Of a stretch of 39,718 nucleotides of DNA, positions 8,745-16,363 are shown piece after piece. Made by a program: the position numbers and the translations under genes. The stretch lies in the NCBI GenBank assembly GCA_938036665.1, contig CALHWR010000004.1:1-39718 (forward strand), in the 5' to 3' direction. A model generated the notes under the pieces. It did not search any database. It worked only from the letters and a program-made list of their open reading frames with translations, and was not told the DNA's origin. The stretch comes from an uncultured Collinsella sp. Its GTDB lineage: Bacteria > Actinomycetota > Coriobacteriia > Coriobacteriales > Coriobacteriaceae. Numbering within the stretch: the first letter of the stretch is position 1; every line of letters starts with the position of its first letter.

Positions 8745-8766
8745 AGAGGGCCGCAAGCGACCCTCT
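8745..8766 (-). terminator. Intrinsic terminator between amidohydrolase and second kinase
   Basis: On the minus strand AGAGGGTCG pairs with CGGCCCTCT in RNA (one U-G pair) with a four-base loop, followed by TTTATTG. It lies about 60 bp after the amidohydrolase stop and about 25 bp before the ribosome site of the kinase gene. As at 4004-4035, the promoter of the downstream gene must lie upstream of, or inside, the hairpin. Confidence 0.75.
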
Positions 8767-8824
8767 CCATTGCATTATGCAATCAAATACTGTGTTTTAC
8801 ATCAAGCCATCGATGAACGGTAGC

Positions 8825-10102
8825 TTAGGCGCTGTACTTGTTTGCCTCGCCGAAGGTGCCAGCCTCGACAATCCAGCCGTCCTTCATGATGACGTCCATG
8901 TTGTCGGTGTTGAGCACGTGGATGTCGGCGGCGACGTCACCGTTGACGACCAGCAGGTCGGCGCACTTGCCGGCCTCGATGGAACCGGTCTCGTCCTCGA
9001 TGTGGCACATCTTGGCACCGTTGAGGGTGGCGCAGGTGATGGTCTCGACCGGGGTGAAGCCGATCTTGTCGACGAACTCGTACATCTCCTCGATAGAGCA
9101 GGTGCCGTACGGGGTGACGAAGGAGAAGGAGTCGGAGCCGATCGTCATGACGACGCCGCGCTTCTTGGCCTCGCGCAGGCAGTCGTAGTTGCGCTGCAGC
9201 TCCTTCTCGACCAGGGTGCCCTCGTACTTGTCGTGCAGCTCGGGGACGTAGACGGGCGGATAGGTGGCGTACCAAGTGGGCAGGAAGGCGATCGTCGGGG
9301 TGAAGAAGGTGCCCTGCTCGGCCATGAGGTCCATGGTGCGCTCATCGATATCGAAGCCGTGAATCAACTGCTCGCAGCCAAAGCGAACGGAATCGTAGGC
9401 AGCGGCGTGGTTGTTGTAGCAGTGGCTCCACACGGGGATGCCGACCATCTTTGCCTCTTCGACCACGGCCTGGATCTCCTCGGAGCAGTAGTGCTGGTCG
9501 CGGCCGGAGTCCCAGCGCCAGATGCCGCCACCGGTAGCCCAGATCTTGATGGCATCGGGGTTCTCGCGCAGGCGACGACGGACGGCCTTACGCAGATCCC
9601 AAGGACCGTCGACCTGATCGCCCCAGGGGTGCGATTCCTTGTTGAGCTCCTGGCTGCAGTGGTGGGAGTCGCCGTGGCCGGCAACGCGGCAGAAGCCAAG
9701 GCCGGTTGCCAGAACGCGCGGGCCCTTGAAGACGCCCTTGTCGATGCAGTCGCGGATCTGGATACCAAAGCGACCGATCTCGCAGACGGTGGTGAGACCG
9801 TGGGTGAGGCAGTCGTAGGCCTGCTTGACGGCGACGGCCTGCTTCTCGAGGAGCGGCTGCATGACCCAGTCGGTGTCATCGTCGGTCAGGTTGCCCGAGA
9901 AGTGCAGGTGGGTGTCGATCAGGCCGGGAAGGACGGTCTTGCCGGCGGCGTCGATAACCTCAACGCCCTCGGGAAGGTCCTGCATGACACCGGCGTACTC
10001 GATCTTGCCATTGTCGTCGACGAGAACGAGGGAGTTCTCGACCGGCTCGGCACCGGTACCGTCGATGAGCTTGCCGCCAACGATTGCATACTTAGTGGAC
10101 AT
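8825..10102 (-). CDS. Metal-dependent amidohydrolase (imidazolonepropionase/prolidase-like)
   Basis: A 425-residue member of the amidohydrolase superfamily. A small beta-sandwich (residues 1-58 and the last 50) brackets a TIM barrel. Metal ligands are visible: His65 and His67 in LIDTHLH, a candidate carboxylated lysine in AIKIWATGG near 190, histidines in VWSHCY and LIHGFD, and the catalytic Asp in TIGSDS. It lacks a signal peptide. Relatives hydrolyse imidazolones, Xaa-Pro dipeptides or cyclic amides; the substrate here is unknown. The ATG at 10100-10102 follows a GGAGGAA-type site. The gene lies 131 bp downstream of an APC amino-acid permease on the same strand, which suggests uptake and breakdown of an amino-acid-like compound. 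Confidence 0.85.
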   Translation of the reverse strand: MSTKYAIVGGKLIDGTGAEPVENSLVLVDDNGKIEYAGVMQDLPEGVEVIDAAGKTVLPGLIDTHLHFSGNLTDDDTDWVMQPLLEKQAVAVKQAYDCLTHGLTTVCEIGRFGIQIRDCIDKGVFKGPRVLATGLGFCRVAGHGDSHHCSQELNKESHPWGDQVDGPWDLRKAVRRRLRENPDAIKIWATGGGIWRWDSGRDQHYCSEEIQAVVEEAKMVGIPVWSHCYNNHAAAYDSVRFGCEQLIHGFDIDERTMDLMAEQGTFFTPTIAFLPTWYATYPPVYVPELHDKYEGTLVEKELQRNYDCLREAKKRGVVMTIGSDSFSFVTPYGTCSIEEMYEFVDKIGFTPVETITCATLNGAKMCHIEDETGSIEAGKCADLLVVNGDVAADIHVLNTDNMDVIMKDGWIVEAGTFGEANKYSA

Positions 10103-10175
10103 GGTTCCTCCTTATGGATCCATATAGTGGGCGAGGCCGCGTTGGGTTAAGGCCTCACAAAACTACCCAAGTGGT

Positions 10176-10222
10176 GCCGGGTTCGGTGCGCGGGAGAGAG
10201 GGCCCCGCGCACCCGATCCGGC
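10176..10222. other. Intercistronic stem-loop between permease and amidohydrolase
   Basis: A GC-rich inverted repeat of about 19 bp with three mismatches on the minus strand (fewer on the plus strand, where two become G-T wobbles), with loop AGAGAGGG. There is no T run on the minus side, so it looks like an mRNA-stabilising hairpin or weak terminator just past the permease stop rather than a strong terminator. Confidence 0.55.
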
Positions 10223-10233
10223 CCGGCTAGGCG

Positions 10234-11685
10234 TTATTTTTTGCGGGAATTGGTGAAGGCCATGAGGGCCAGGCCAACAGCCAGCCAGCCGATCACGATG
10301 CTCCACTCCACCATGTTGAGGGAGGCGGGAGAGAACGGGATCACGAGCAGGCCAATGATGGTGCCGCAGGCAACGATAGCGAGGCTGATGCCAAACTTGC
10401 CGCCGGGCACCTCGTAGGGACGAGGCAGGTCGGGCTCGGTGAAGCGCATACGCAGGCAAGCGAGGGCGACCATGCCGCAGGAGAAGATGAAGGCGAGGGC
10501 CGACACGTTGGTCAGAGGGATGAGCATGTTCTTGCCCAGGAACGGACCGACGACGGTGATGACGCCCAGAACGACGCAGGCGAGCTTGGGAGCGCCGGAC
10601 TTGGGATCGACCTCGGCGAACTTCTCGGGCAGCTGACCCTTGCGGCCCATGGCGAGCATGATGCGGCTCGTGGCGCCGTAGAAGGAGTTCATCGGGCCCA
10701 TGGGTCCAAGCGTGGCGATGACGAGCATGGCCAGGTACAGGAGCATGTTGATGCCCTTGAGGCAGGCAAGCGCGGGAACCGGGCTCTTAACAAACTCATG
10801 CCAGTCGAGGATGGTGCCGAACGAGTAGATGCAGACCATGTAGAAGCCGCCGGCGGCCAGCAGAGCCAAGGAGATGATCTTACCGAACTTGTTCCAGTTG
10901 AGGCCCTCGGCTGCTTCCTCAGCCTGCTGAGGAATGGTGTCGAAGCCGGCGTAGAAGAACGGGGTCAGAACCAGGACCGAAACGATGCCTGCGAACAGGC
11001 TGGTGCCCTCGGTAGCGGGCTTGCCGCCGCCAGCACCGGTGACCTGGGAGAACACGGGCATGGCGTTGTCCGGCGAGCCGGTGAACAGCGAGACGCCCAT
11101 GGCGAGCAGCATGCCGCAGAGCAGGGCCTTGGTCAGGAAGGCCTGCAGCTTGGCGGCCGAGCTGGCACCGCGGAAGTTGAGGAAGATGACGTAGGTTGCA
11201 AAGCCGAGCGCGATTAGCGTCGGGAACAGGTAAACGTCGGCGCCCAGGATGGTGTAGAGCTTGACGGCGCGCAGCCACTCAAGGCCGGGCAGGCTGCCGA
11301 ACATCTCGGACACGAGGGTCGAGATGGCGATGGCCTCCCACGGGCACAGGATGCCGTTGCCCAGGGCCAGGAGCCAGCCGGTGATGTAGCTCATCGTACG
11401 GCCAAAGCTACGATCGACATACTCGACGATGCCGCCCGAGATGGGGATAGCAGCCGTGAGCTCACCGAAAACAGCTCCGACGGGCACGAGGAAGATTGCA
11501 CCCAAGAGGAATGCGATCATAGCGGGAACGGGACCGCCGCCCACGACCATCCAGTCGCCGACCTGCAGAACCCAACCGGTACCGATGATGGCACCGAAAC
11601 CGATGGTGAAGAAGTTCCAGAGCGAAAGCGTTTTCTTCATGCCGCCGTTGTCCTCGACTGCAACTTCTGCGTTCTTGTCCGCCAT
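10234..11685 (-). CDS. APC-superfamily amino-acid permease
   Basis: A 483-residue integral membrane protein with about twelve hydrophobic segments. The first carries the APC signature FTIGFGAIIGTGWVLQVGDW, the unwound helix that binds the amino-acid amine and carboxyl groups. Family members are amino acid/proton symporters or antiporters. Substrate specificity cannot be assigned. The ATG at 11683-11685 has a strong AAGGAGGGG site; the open frame upstream contains a hairpin leader and is rejected. It is followed on the same strand by the amidohydrolase, and carbamate kinase lies a few kilobases away, fitting a nitrogen or amino-acid catabolic theme. A short GACGCC/GGCGTC hairpin sits just before its ribosome site. 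Confidence 0.9.
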   Translation of the reverse strand: MADKNAEVAVEDNGGMKKTLSLWNFFTIGFGAIIGTGWVLQVGDWMVVGGGPVPAMIAFLLGAIFLVPVGAVFGELTAAIPISGGIVEYVDRSFGRTMSYITGWLLALGNGILCPWEAIAISTLVSEMFGSLPGLEWLRAVKLYTILGADVYLFPTLIALGFATYVIFLNFRGASSAAKLQAFLTKALLCGMLLAMGVSLFTGSPDNAMPVFSQVTGAGGGKPATEGTSLFAGIVSVLVLTPFFYAGFDTIPQQAEEAAEGLNWNKFGKIISLALLAAGGFYMVCIYSFGTILDWHEFVKSPVPALACLKGINMLLYLAMLVIATLGPMGPMNSFYGATSRIMLAMGRKGQLPEKFAEVDPKSGAPKLACVVLGVITVVGPFLGKNMLIPLTNVSALAFIFSCGMVALACLRMRFTEPDLPRPYEVPGGKFGISLAIVACGTIIGLLVIPFSPASLNMVEWSIVIGWLAVGLALMAFTNSRKK

Positions 11686-12040
11686 TGTTCCCCTCCTTTC
11701 CTTTTTGACGCCCCCTGGCGTCACCCCTTGCGCGGTCCGTTTTGCCGCGCGCTTTTATTCCATGGCTTTAAGATACGGCCTTGGCGCAGCAGCGCCGCTC
11801 GCAGCTCGACCGAAGGCAGAACTGCAAAACGAGCGGCACCGTTTTTGGGACGAACGGCGGGAGACGTCATTCGTCCTGGACGCTTTCATCTTGTCTGCTT
11901 TTGAATACCTGTTGCCGTGACGCTTGGCGCGCGGCGCGGCAACGTTCATACCATTTGTCAGGCTTTTGGCGCACATACCCATGTGTCGTGCATCTTTTTA
12001 TGTAGGATAGACAAGTTACACACGAGGCAAGGTGATTCGA
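11686..12040. other. 355-bp divergent intergenic region with leader hairpins
   Basis: This holds the divergent control region of the APC permease (minus) and the C39-like gene (plus). Two perfect inverted repeats lie at 11707-11722 (GACGCC/GGCGTC) and 11730-11750 (GCGCGG/CCGCGC), both in the permease leader. A CACAT-ACC-ATGTG palindrome lies near 11973. No convincing gene is seen; a 75-codon minus-strand frame at 11755-11982 has a composition unlike its neighbours. Confidence 0.4.
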
Positions 12041-13041
12041 ATGGCATACGGATACAATGACGGCGACCAACGGCCACAAAGCGTGCGCCTTGCCGGCCGC
12101 ACCACGCCAACGCCCAGAAGCACCTCCGACAACGGCAACCAGCAGCGCCCCCAAGAGCAGCCCGGGGCTTCTTCTCGGCAACAAAGCCGTACCGCGCAGC
12201 AGTCAGACCGCGTGAGCACGAGCACACGCCAACGCCAGACCGACACATCGCAGCCGCGCCGCTACGATTGCCGTACGACCGACCACTACGTTAAGCGCTC
12301 CTTTTCGCCACCTCAACGCAATCGCGGCAATTCCGCCCCTCGCCCCGCGTCGCACACCACAAGCCACGCACTTCCAGCCCGCCGTCTACGCCTTGCGCTT
12401 TGCTCCATTGCCGCCTGCCTCGTCTTTGTGTTTTTGGGATCCTGTATCTCGCACGGATCAGCCGGTCTTGAGCCCACTGCCGAGGACAAGCTGCTTAAAG
12501 CTCCCGTCGCGCCCGGTTACTCCTTTGCGTTCTCGACCCCACGCTCGCAATGGCAGGCCGGCACCATGCCCCACATCTACCAAATTGACCCCGCATGGTC
12601 GGAGCTGCCCTATGCCGGTGGCACTATTCGCGAAAACGCTTGCGGCCCCACTTGCCTCACCATGGTCTATATCTTTAAGACCGGCCACACCGATAAGACG
12701 CCGGTCGATATATGCGCACTGGCCGAAGCCGGCAACTACGCCCCCACTGGTGCCACCGAGTGGTCGTTTATGACAGGCGGTGCGTGGCAGCTGGGGCTCA
12801 ACGGAACACAGCTCTATAACGATTGCGAATCGATTACCCAAGCACTTCGCTCGGGTGCGCCCGTTATCGCGCAGTGCGCCCCGGTACGTTTACCAACGTA
12901 GGCCACTACATCGTGCTCTACGGCATCGACGATGCCAACCAGATTGGCGTCTACGACCCCAACTCGGCCAGCCGCAGCGCCCGCCGCTGGGGCGTCGTAG
13001 AGGTCCTCAACGAAGTCGAAGCCATGTGGGCCTACTACTAG
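12041..13041 (+). pseudogene. C39-type cysteine peptidase-like exported protein, frameshifted
   Basis: The first frame runs from an ATG at 12041 (AAGG site) to a stop at 12901; the second resumes to 13041. Adding one C in the CCCC run at 12879-12882 joins them into a 333-residue protein. It has about 115 residues rich in Arg, Gln, Ser and Pro, a membrane segment at about 117-137 (LALCSIAACLVFVFLG), and an external papain-like Peptidase_C39_2 domain with nucleophile Cys201 in NACGPTCLTM and His289 in NVGHYIVLYG. The frameshift removes the catalytic His, so the unrepaired product should be inactive. It could be a true pseudogene, a phase-variable tract or a sequencing error. The basic Gln-rich N terminus is presumably cytosolic. 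A palindrome cluster follows. Confidence 0.75.
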
Positions 13042-13050
13042 TCATTGGGC

Positions 13051-13178
13051 ACTCATTGGGGACAGACTTAAATGAGTAGTCATTTTTTGACCAGTCGTTT
13101 AAGAACGTCCCCAACGGCTACTCATTTAAGTCTGTCCCCAATGAGTACCCTCATTTAAGTCTGTCCCCAATGAGTACC
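13051..13178. repeat. Cluster of GGGGAC-loop palindromes with a 29-bp tandem repeat
   Basis: Positions 13051-13079 and 13118-13146 are a perfect 29-bp inverted repeat. Positions 13121-13149 and 13150-13178 are an exact 29-bp tandem direct repeat. Each unit is a small hairpin: ACTCATT, loop GGGGACAGACTT, then AAATGAGT. A fourth, different unit (CGTT-GGGGACGTTCTT-AAACG on the minus strand) lies at 13097-13117. They begin 10 bp after the C39-like gene stop. Similar hairpins with other stems occur elsewhere in the window. Confidence 0.85.
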
Positions 13179-13186
13179 CGCAGAAT

Positions 13187-13250
13187 GAGAGTGGATAATC
13201 TCCCGTTTTTGGCCTGTTTGCAGGCTCAAAGTGGGAGATTATCCACTCTC
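13187..13250. repeat. 64-bp long palindrome with perfect 18-bp arms
   Basis: Arms GAGAGTGGATAATCTCCC and its exact complement (13187-13204 and 13233-13250) enclose a 28-bp centre that holds a smaller CCTG/CAGG hairpin. An AATGA/TCATT pair extends the stem outward. There is no T run, and it lies between converging genes. Confidence 0.85.
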
Positions 13251-13304
13251 GTCATTTTGGCGCGGCCCGCAGCACTACCCATGAACAGCTACCTCAATAG
13301 CAAA

Positions 13305-13334
13305 AGCCCCGCAGCCGGAGCGGACTGCGGGGCT
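13305..13334 (-). terminator. Intrinsic terminator after arcC
   Basis: A perfect 10-bp stem AGCCCCGCAG/CTGCGGGGCT with a ten-base loop is followed on the minus strand by TTTTGC. A second perfect stem (GTGGGCGC/GCGCCCAC, 13354-13377) lies between it and the arcC stop at 13400. Confidence 0.85.
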
Positions 13335-13399
13335 CATGAAGAGAGGCTAGTTTGTGGGCGCTTTGCCTGGCGCCCACGAGAGAGGCAACAGAGTAGAGA

Positions 13400-14362
13400 C
13401 TACTCGTGGATGCGGGTACCGGAGAGGCCGGCCATGGTCTCGGCGGCCTTGTCCAGAGCGCCAATGATGCAGGTGCGGCCCTTGCGGGAACGAGCGAACT
13501 TGATGGCAGCACGGACCTTGGGCTCCATGGAACCCTTGCCGAACTGACCCTCGTCGGCCAGACGCTCGGCCTCGTCGGCGGTGAGGTCCTCGAGCTCCTC
13601 CTGGTTGGGCTTGCCAAAGTTGATGGCGACATGCTCAACGGCGGTCAGCAGGAACAGAACGTCGGCGTCGCAGTCCTCGGCCAGCAGCTCGCCGCCCAGG
13701 TCCTTGTCGATGACGGCGGGAACGCCCTTGTAGCAGCCCTTGTTCTCGTAGTCGCGGACGACGGGGATGCCGCCGCCACCGCAGGCGATGACGATGAACT
13801 CGTTGTCGAGCAGGTTGAGGATGGAGTCAGCCTCGACGATCTTCTTGGGATCGGGAGAAGCGACGACGCGACGCCAGCCGCGGCCGGAATCCTCGACGAA
13901 GACCTTGGAGGGATCCTCGGCCACGAACTCCTTGGCCTGCTCCTCGGTGTAGAAGGGACCGATTGGCTTAGTCGGGTTCTTGAACGCGGGATCGTCGGGA
14001 TCGCACTCGATCTGGGTGACGACGGTGGCGGCGTGCCAACGCTTATAGCGCTTGTGCATCTCGCGGCCGATGCCCTGCTGCAGGTGATAACCAATGTAGC
14101 CCTGGGACATGGCGCCGCACTCGGGCAGCGGCATCTCGGGGGTACCGATGGCATCGTGGGCAGCGGCGAAGGCGTTCTGGATCATGCCGACCTGCGGGCC
14201 GTTGCCGTGGGTGATGATGATCTCGTTGCCCTGCTCGATAAGACCAAGGAGAGCGTGGGCGGTGTTGCTCACGGCCTCGATCTGCTCGACGGGGTTGTTG
14301 CCGAGGGCGTTGCCGCCGAGGGCGACGACAATACGATCGGGCTTGCCAAGAGGCTTAGACAT
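13400..14362 (-). CDS. arcC: Carbamate kinase
   Basis: A 320-residue carbamate kinase of the amino-acid kinase family, close to the usual 310 residues. It makes ATP and carbamate from carbamoyl phosphate and ADP, the last step of the arginine deiminase and ureide routes. Visible motifs are the N-terminal VVALGGNALG, the THGNGPQVG loop near residue 55, PTKPIGPFYTEEQA, a CGGGGIPVV loop near residue 210, DKDLGGELLA, and a C-terminal FGKGSMEPKV segment. The ATG at 14360-14362 has AAAGGA about 9 bp upstream; an extension to 14398 is not supported. No arcA or arcB lies nearby, so carbamoyl phosphate must come from elsewhere. The upstream region is long and A+T-rich, suggesting its own regulated promoter. 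Confidence 0.95.
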   Translation of the reverse strand: MSKPLGKPDRIVVALGGNALGNNPVEQIEAVSNTAHALLGLIEQGNEIIITHGNGPQVGMIQNAFAAAHDAIGTPEMPLPECGAMSQGYIGYHLQQGIGREMHKRYKRWHAATVVTQIECDPDDPAFKNPTKPIGPFYTEEQAKEFVAEDPSKVFVEDSGRGWRRVVASPDPKKIVEADSILNLLDNEFIVIACGGGGIPVVRDYENKGCYKGVPAVIDKDLGGELLAEDCDADVLFLLTAVEHVAINFGKPNQEELEDLTADEAERLADEGQFGKGSMEPKVRAAIKFARSRKGRTCIIGALDKAAETMAGLSGTRIHE

Positions 14363-14924
14363 TGCTGGAATCCTTTCTGTAAAAGGCCTACAACCCATTA
14401 ATAACCCGCGTCCGTGCGATACGCGAGTTTATTAAGGTTTATATTCTCTTTATCGCTCATTTTATTCATTTTGAAAATACCTAAGCGGCGAACGGTCGAT
14501 TTTACCCGCTCAGCGTAAAGAAGCCCAGTTCAGGCATATCTACGCCATTTACGTGCAACTTTATTTAAATGCAGCGAGGATTATGTCGGATTATGCAAAC
14601 TACATCTCTGCTAAACACAAAACGGACAGCGCAATATCTTACTCGCACTATACGAGATTCTATGCACTTATAAGTTGAGTATGCACCCCTGCAAAAACAA
14701 GGGGCTTTTCATCCAGCATAAGGAATAAAGAAGAGCTCCAAAAAGGCGGCAACAGCCAAGTCCCCCATCTATCTCCAAAGTGGCGCGAGGTTTCGCGGCA
14801 AAGCCGCGAAACAGCGAAGGGGACAAAAGCCCCCACAACCACGTCCTTCATCCGCCCACACAATCCGAGGACGTAGTCGTAGCAGGATCTGAGGGCTAGC
14901 CTTCGCGGACACTCCGCAGGACGA
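14363..14924. other. Long intergenic region: arcC control region plus a structured segment
   Basis: 14400-14660 is A+T-rich and is the probable arcC control region. A leader hairpin near 14398-14435 pairs CTCGCG with CGCGGG. AATGAATAAAATGAG near 14458-14473 resembles an ArgR half-site, but weakly. 14699-14835 is G+C-rich and foldable: GGGGCTTTT (14701-14709) can pair with AAAAGCCCC (14825-14833), enclosing a perfect GTTTCGCGG/CCGCGAAAC hairpin at 14790-14812. A 93-codon minus frame at 14660-14941 spans this segment; I do not call it a gene. I do not recognise a known RNA family. Confidence 0.4.
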
Positions 14925-14963
14925 AAGAACCTCCGCCGCACGAAGTGCGCTGCGGAGGTTCTT
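14925..14963 (-). terminator. Strong intrinsic terminator after ilvE
   Basis: A 12-bp stem AAGAACCTCCGC/GCGGAGGTTCTT extends through a CT bulge into CGCAC/GTGCG with a GAA loop. On the minus strand the 3' arm ends in TTCTTT. It lies about 60 bp past the ilvE stop. Confidence 0.85.
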
Positions 14964-15022
14964 GCATGTCCGAGGACGCGCCGGAAAGGAAGGTTGCCCT
15001 CGGGCCGAACAGCTATGGCAGC

Positions 15023-16075
15023 TTACGCGACGGTGTAAACCCAGTCGTGCTTATCCTCGACAGCACCAGATTGGATGCCGGTCAGGGTCTCGCGGAGCTT
15101 CTTCATCACAGGACCGATCTCGGTGTAGCCAGCCGGGAAGGTCACGGTCTCGTCGGCTCCGTAGACCTTGTTGTCGATCTCGCCGACCGGGGAGATAACG
15201 GCAGCGGTGCCGCACAGGCCGCACTCAACAAAGGTGCCGGCCTTGACCTCGGCCCACTCGACGGGACGCTGGTCGACGGTCATGCCCAGGTCCTGAGCAA
15301 CCTGAACGAGCGAACGGCGGGTGATGGAGGGCAGGATGGAGTCGGTGTGCGACTGCGGAACGACGAGGGTGCCATCCTCCTTCACGAACAGGACGTTAGC
15401 GCCACCGGTCTCCTCGACATAGGTGCGGGACTCGGAGTCGAGATACAGGTTCTCGGCATAACCCTCGCGGTGAGCCTCCATCGTGGGCTTCAGGGACATG
15501 GCGTAGTTGAGGCCGGCCTTGATGTTGCCGGTGCCGTGCGGTGCGGCGCGGTCGTACTCGGAAACGCGCAGCTTGACGGGCTTAAGGCCGCCCTTAAAGT
15601 ACGGACCGACCGGGGTCACGAGAATGCGGAACGTGTACTCAGGAGCGGGAGCCACGCCGATTACGTCACCGGAGCCGATCATAAACGGACGCACATACAG
15701 GGTTGCGCCGGAACCGAAGGGCGGAACCCAGGCGGCGTTGGCAGAAACGACCTGCTTGACGGCCTCAACGAACTTGTCCTTGGGGAACGGGGGCATCTCG
15801 AGGCGCTGGGCAGAGTTATACATGCGCTCGGCGTTCATGTCGGGACGGAAACAGACGATGCTGCCGTCCTCGGCGGTGTAGGCCTTCAGGCCCTCAAAGA
15901 CCTCCTGGCAGTAATGGAAGATGCCACCGCACTCGGAGACATGCAGGGTGTGGTCGGTGGTCAGGCCACCCTCGTCCCACTCGCCGTCCTTCCAATGGGC
16001 CTCGTAGCTGTAATCGGTCTTCATGTAGCCAAAGCCGAGGCTACCCCAATCGATATCCTTCTTCTCGACAGTCAT
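15023..16075 (-). CDS. ilvE: Branched-chain amino-acid aminotransferase
   Basis: A 350-residue fold-type IV PLP aminotransferase that interconverts leucine, isoleucine and valine with their 2-oxo acids, using glutamate/2-oxoglutarate. It matches the longer bacterial/eukaryotic BCAT group: YEAHWKDGEWDEGGL near the start, HYCQEVFEGLKAY, RLEMPPFP, PLP lysine Lys186 in GNIKAGLNYA, ETGGANVLFV, and GTAAVISPVG. The ATG at 16073-16075 has an AAGGAG site. Its minus-strand leader is about 160 bp long and contains a TACAAT -10 candidate near 16235. A palindrome at 16265-16281 closely matches one upstream of the amino-acid ABC transporter at the right end of the window. No other branched-chain biosynthesis gene is adjacent. 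Confidence 0.95.
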   Translation of the reverse strand: MTVEKKDIDWGSLGFGYMKTDYSYEAHWKDGEWDEGGLTTDHTLHVSECGGIFHYCQEVFEGLKAYTAEDGSIVCFRPDMNAERMYNSAQRLEMPPFPKDKFVEAVKQVVSANAAWVPPFGSGATLYVRPFMIGSGDVIGVAPAPEYTFRILVTPVGPYFKGGLKPVKLRVSEYDRAAPHGTGNIKAGLNYAMSLKPTMEAHREGYAENLYLDSESRTYVEETGGANVLFVKEDGTLVVPQSHTDSILPSITRRSLVQVAQDLGMTVDQRPVEWAEVKAGTFVECGLCGTAAVISPVGEIDNKVYGADETVTFPAGYTEIGPVMKKLRETLTGIQSGAVEDKHDWVYTVA

Positions 16076-16264
16076 ATGTCGCTCCTTACATACACAGTTG
16101 CATACTCGCGAACCCGCACGCAAGGACCGGGGCCGACCGCGTCGCAACGTCGCACGCCCGGAGCGTAGAGCCGGACGGGACACGCGGACAGCATCAAAGC
16201 CGATGGCACGTCGATTCGCATGCACGAGATTGTACTCCGCACACGCATCGGATAAAACGCTTTT

Positions 16265-16281
16265 CTTTAACTAACTAAAGT
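16265..16281 (-). promoter_or_regulatory. Candidate operator upstream of ilvE
   Basis: Minus-strand ACTTTAGTTAGTTAAAG, with CTTTA/TAAAG arms, differs by one base from ACTTTAGTTAGGTAAAG at 39548-39564, upstream of the amino-acid-binding lipoprotein gene. It lies about 190 bp before the ilvE start and about 30 bp upstream of a TACAAT -10 candidate. Confidence 0.5.
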
Positions 16282-16304
16282 ATTTTCATTTGACCGAAGC
16301 AAAA

Positions 16305-16334
16305 AGGCCCGCCACCGTAAGCGGTGACGGGCCT
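16305..16334 (-). terminator. Intrinsic terminator after the DedA gene
   Basis: On the minus strand AGGCCCGTCACC pairs with GGTGGCGGGCCT (one U-G pair) and TTTTTGC follows. It lies 30 bp past the stop at 16364. Confidence 0.85.
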
Positions 16335-16363
16335 CAACGGCACGGTTTGCGCGCTGGCTCGAG

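Noticed and set aside
8713..8775. Longer N terminus for the second histidine kinase
   Set aside because: The extension would translate the terminator hairpin at 8745-8766 and lacks a ribosome site. The strong AAGGAG site favours a start at 8712 or 8706.
8812..8822. LytTR binding site before the second kinase gene
   Set aside because: Minus-strand ACCGTTCAT fits the published half-site pattern, but no second half-site occurs at the expected spacing, and it lies at the end of the amidohydrolase gene.
11755..11982. 75-codon minus-strand frame upstream of the permease
   Set aside because: No ribosome site and low-complexity basic composition; it is in a divergent control region.
13121..13178. 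CRISPR-like repeats
   Set aside because: The 29-bp units are directly adjacent with no spacers, are palindromic, and no cas genes are present. They are tandem palindromes.
14660..14941. 93-codon minus-strand frame between arcC and ilvE
   Set aside because: It spans perfect hairpins and part of the ilvE terminator, has no good ribosome site, and its composition (many Arg, Cys, Trp) looks non-coding.
16076..16300. T-box or leucine-type leader before ilvE
   Set aside because: No specifier stem, T-box sequence or terminator/antiterminator pair is visible in the leader.
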